Below, one piece after another: positions 14,314 to 15,123 of a stretch of DNA of 15,123 nt; the stretch's first letter is position 1; every line of letters begins with the position of its first letter. This DNA comes from DASUMF01 sp040510575. Its GTDB lineage: Bacteria; Actinomycetota; Acidimicrobiia; IMCC26256; DASPTH01. Under the pieces are notes generated by a model, which saw nothing but the letters and a program-made list of their open reading frames with translations, did no database searches and was not told where the DNA came from. The DNA lies in NCBI GenBank assembly GCA_040510575.1, contig JBEVIU010000023.1, positions 1 to 15,123 on the forward strand. Reading direction: 5' to 3'. The position numbers and the translations under genes were made by a program.

Positions 14314-15123
14314 ATGACAGGGCAGGGAATCGCCTCGCAACCGTCCTCGCCCGTCGATCTCGAGCCGCTCTCCTCCGATCTCGTACGGGTCGAGGCTGCG
14401 CTGCGGGAAGCCGTCCAGACCCCCGACCCTTTTCTCGGCGATGTGGCCGCCCACTTGATCAGTGCAGGTGGGAAGCGCATTCGGCCCACCTTGACCCTGT
14501 GCGCGGCGTACGCGTCCAGCTGGGGTGGGTCGGCACGGACCCCGTCGACGGATGACGCCGTGACCGGCGCAGTGGCCGTCGAGCTCGTCCACCTCGGCTC
14601 CCTCTACCACGACGACGTGATCGACGAGGCGGAGACGCGCCGCGGGGTGCCCAGCGTCAACGCCCGGTGGAACAACATCGTGGCCATCCTCGCCGGCGAC
14701 TTCCTGCTCGCCCGCGCGTCGTCGCTGGCCGCTTCGCTCGGCGCCGACGTCGCCGCGCTGCTCGCCGCCACGATCGGCGAGCTGTGCCGCGGGCAGGTGC
14801 TCGAGCTCCAACACCTCTTCGACGTCACCCGGAGCGAAGACGTCTACGACAGCACGATCGAAGGCAAGACCGCCGCGCTGTTCGCGACGTCGTGTCGCAT
14901 CGGCGGGATGGTCGCGCGCGTCGACGACGCGACGCTCGACGCGCTCACGCGCTTCGGCATGCACCTCGGGATGTGCTTCCAGGTGGTCGACGACGTGCTC
15001 GACCTCACGGCCACCGACGAGGTGCTCGGCAAGCACGCGGGGCAGGACCTCCTCGAAGGCGTCTACACGCTCCCGGTGATCTACGCGCTGCGTGACGCTC
15101 CCGACCTGCGCGAGCGCCTGGGG
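14314..15123 (+). CDS. trans-Polyprenyl diphosphate synthase, C-terminally cut by the window
   Basis: 270 residues are present; the gene continues past the right edge. It condenses isopentenyl diphosphate onto an allylic primer, making the isoprenoid chain of menaquinone or a similar lipid. Motifs in order: GGKRIRPTL (52-60), first Asp-rich motif YHDDVIDEAETRRG (98-111, DDVID 100-104), NIVAILAGDFLLA (121-133), CRGQVLELQ (158-166), EGKTAALFA (183-191), second Asp-rich motif FQVVDDVLDLT (222-232), and GKHAGQDLLEGVYTLPVIYAL (239-259). 'EGV' in place of 'EGK' in the last motif also occurs in mycobacterial homologues. Small residues (G95, S96) 4-5 positions before the first Asp-rich motif suggest a long-chain rather than C15 product. 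The gene would use the C5 units made through IspD and IspF. Confidence 0.93.
   Translation, partial: MTGQGIASQPSSPVDLEPLSSDLVRVEAALREAVQTPDPFLGDVAAHLISAGGKRIRPTLTLCAAYASSWGGSARTPSTDDAVTGAVAVELVHLGSLYHDDVIDEAETRRGVPSVNARWNNIVAILAGDFLLARASSLAASLGADVAALLAATIGELCRGQVLELQHLFDVTRSEDVYDSTIEGKTAALFATSCRIGGMVARVDDATLDALTRFGMHLGMCFQVVDDVLDLTATDEVLGKHAGQDLLEGVYTLPVIYALRDAPDLRERLG

Overview
The window is GC-rich (high GC at third codon positions) and looks like the chromosome of an actinobacterium. Gene content and order recall the mycobacterial carD-ispD-ispF-cysS and radA/disA neighbourhoods. A C-terminally extended CarD, a 224-residue mycobacterial-type Crp, ClpC, an LppM-like lipoprotein, DisA and a DUF222/13E12-type HNH protein all point the same way. 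A deep-branching lineage such as the Acidimicrobiia is my best guess, from overall resemblance only.

Layout. Positions 1-71 hold the 5' end of cysS on the minus strand. From 72 to 3318 comes a plus-strand block. It contains an HNH endonuclease gene behind a promoter whose -35/-10 spacer is a perfect LexA-type palindrome. It also contains a two-gene iron-uptake operon, an EfeU/FTR1 permease and a secreted tandem-cupredoxin protein, behind a promoter overlapped by an IdeR/DtxR-like box. This block separates cysS from the minus-strand carD-ispD-ispF operon (5062 down to 3315). The carD-crp intergenic region carries the degraded 3' end of what looks like a PQQ-dependent sugar dehydrogenase gene. 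crp follows on the plus strand (5457-6131).

From 14085 down to 6152 everything is on the minus strand: clpC, a strong terminator, an LppM-like lipoprotein gene, radA, disA, a dienelactone-hydrolase-family gene and a PIG-V-like membrane glycosyltransferase gene. The window ends inside a plus-strand trans-polyprenyl diphosphate synthase gene starting at 14314, divergent from clpC.

Functional links. IspD and IspF are MEP-pathway enzymes whose products feed the polyprenyl synthase at the right edge. RadA and DisA act in recombinational repair and c-di-AMP signalling of DNA integrity, and the LexA-boxed HNH gene adds a probable SOS-regulated member. CarD and Crp are global transcription factors. 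Several genes that lack a Shine-Dalgarno sequence (cysS, crp, radA, the lppM-like gene and the polyprenyl synthase gene) have a TAnnnT hexamer 6-10 nt before the start codon, which suggests leaderless or near-leaderless transcripts.

No tRNA, rRNA, CRISPR array, insertion sequence or phage gene was recognised. I see no clearly unprecedented system. The points most worth a second look are the SOS-boxed HNH gene, the IdeR-boxed minimal EfeU plus tandem-cupredoxin operon, the dehydrogenase relic and the leaderless-promoter pattern.
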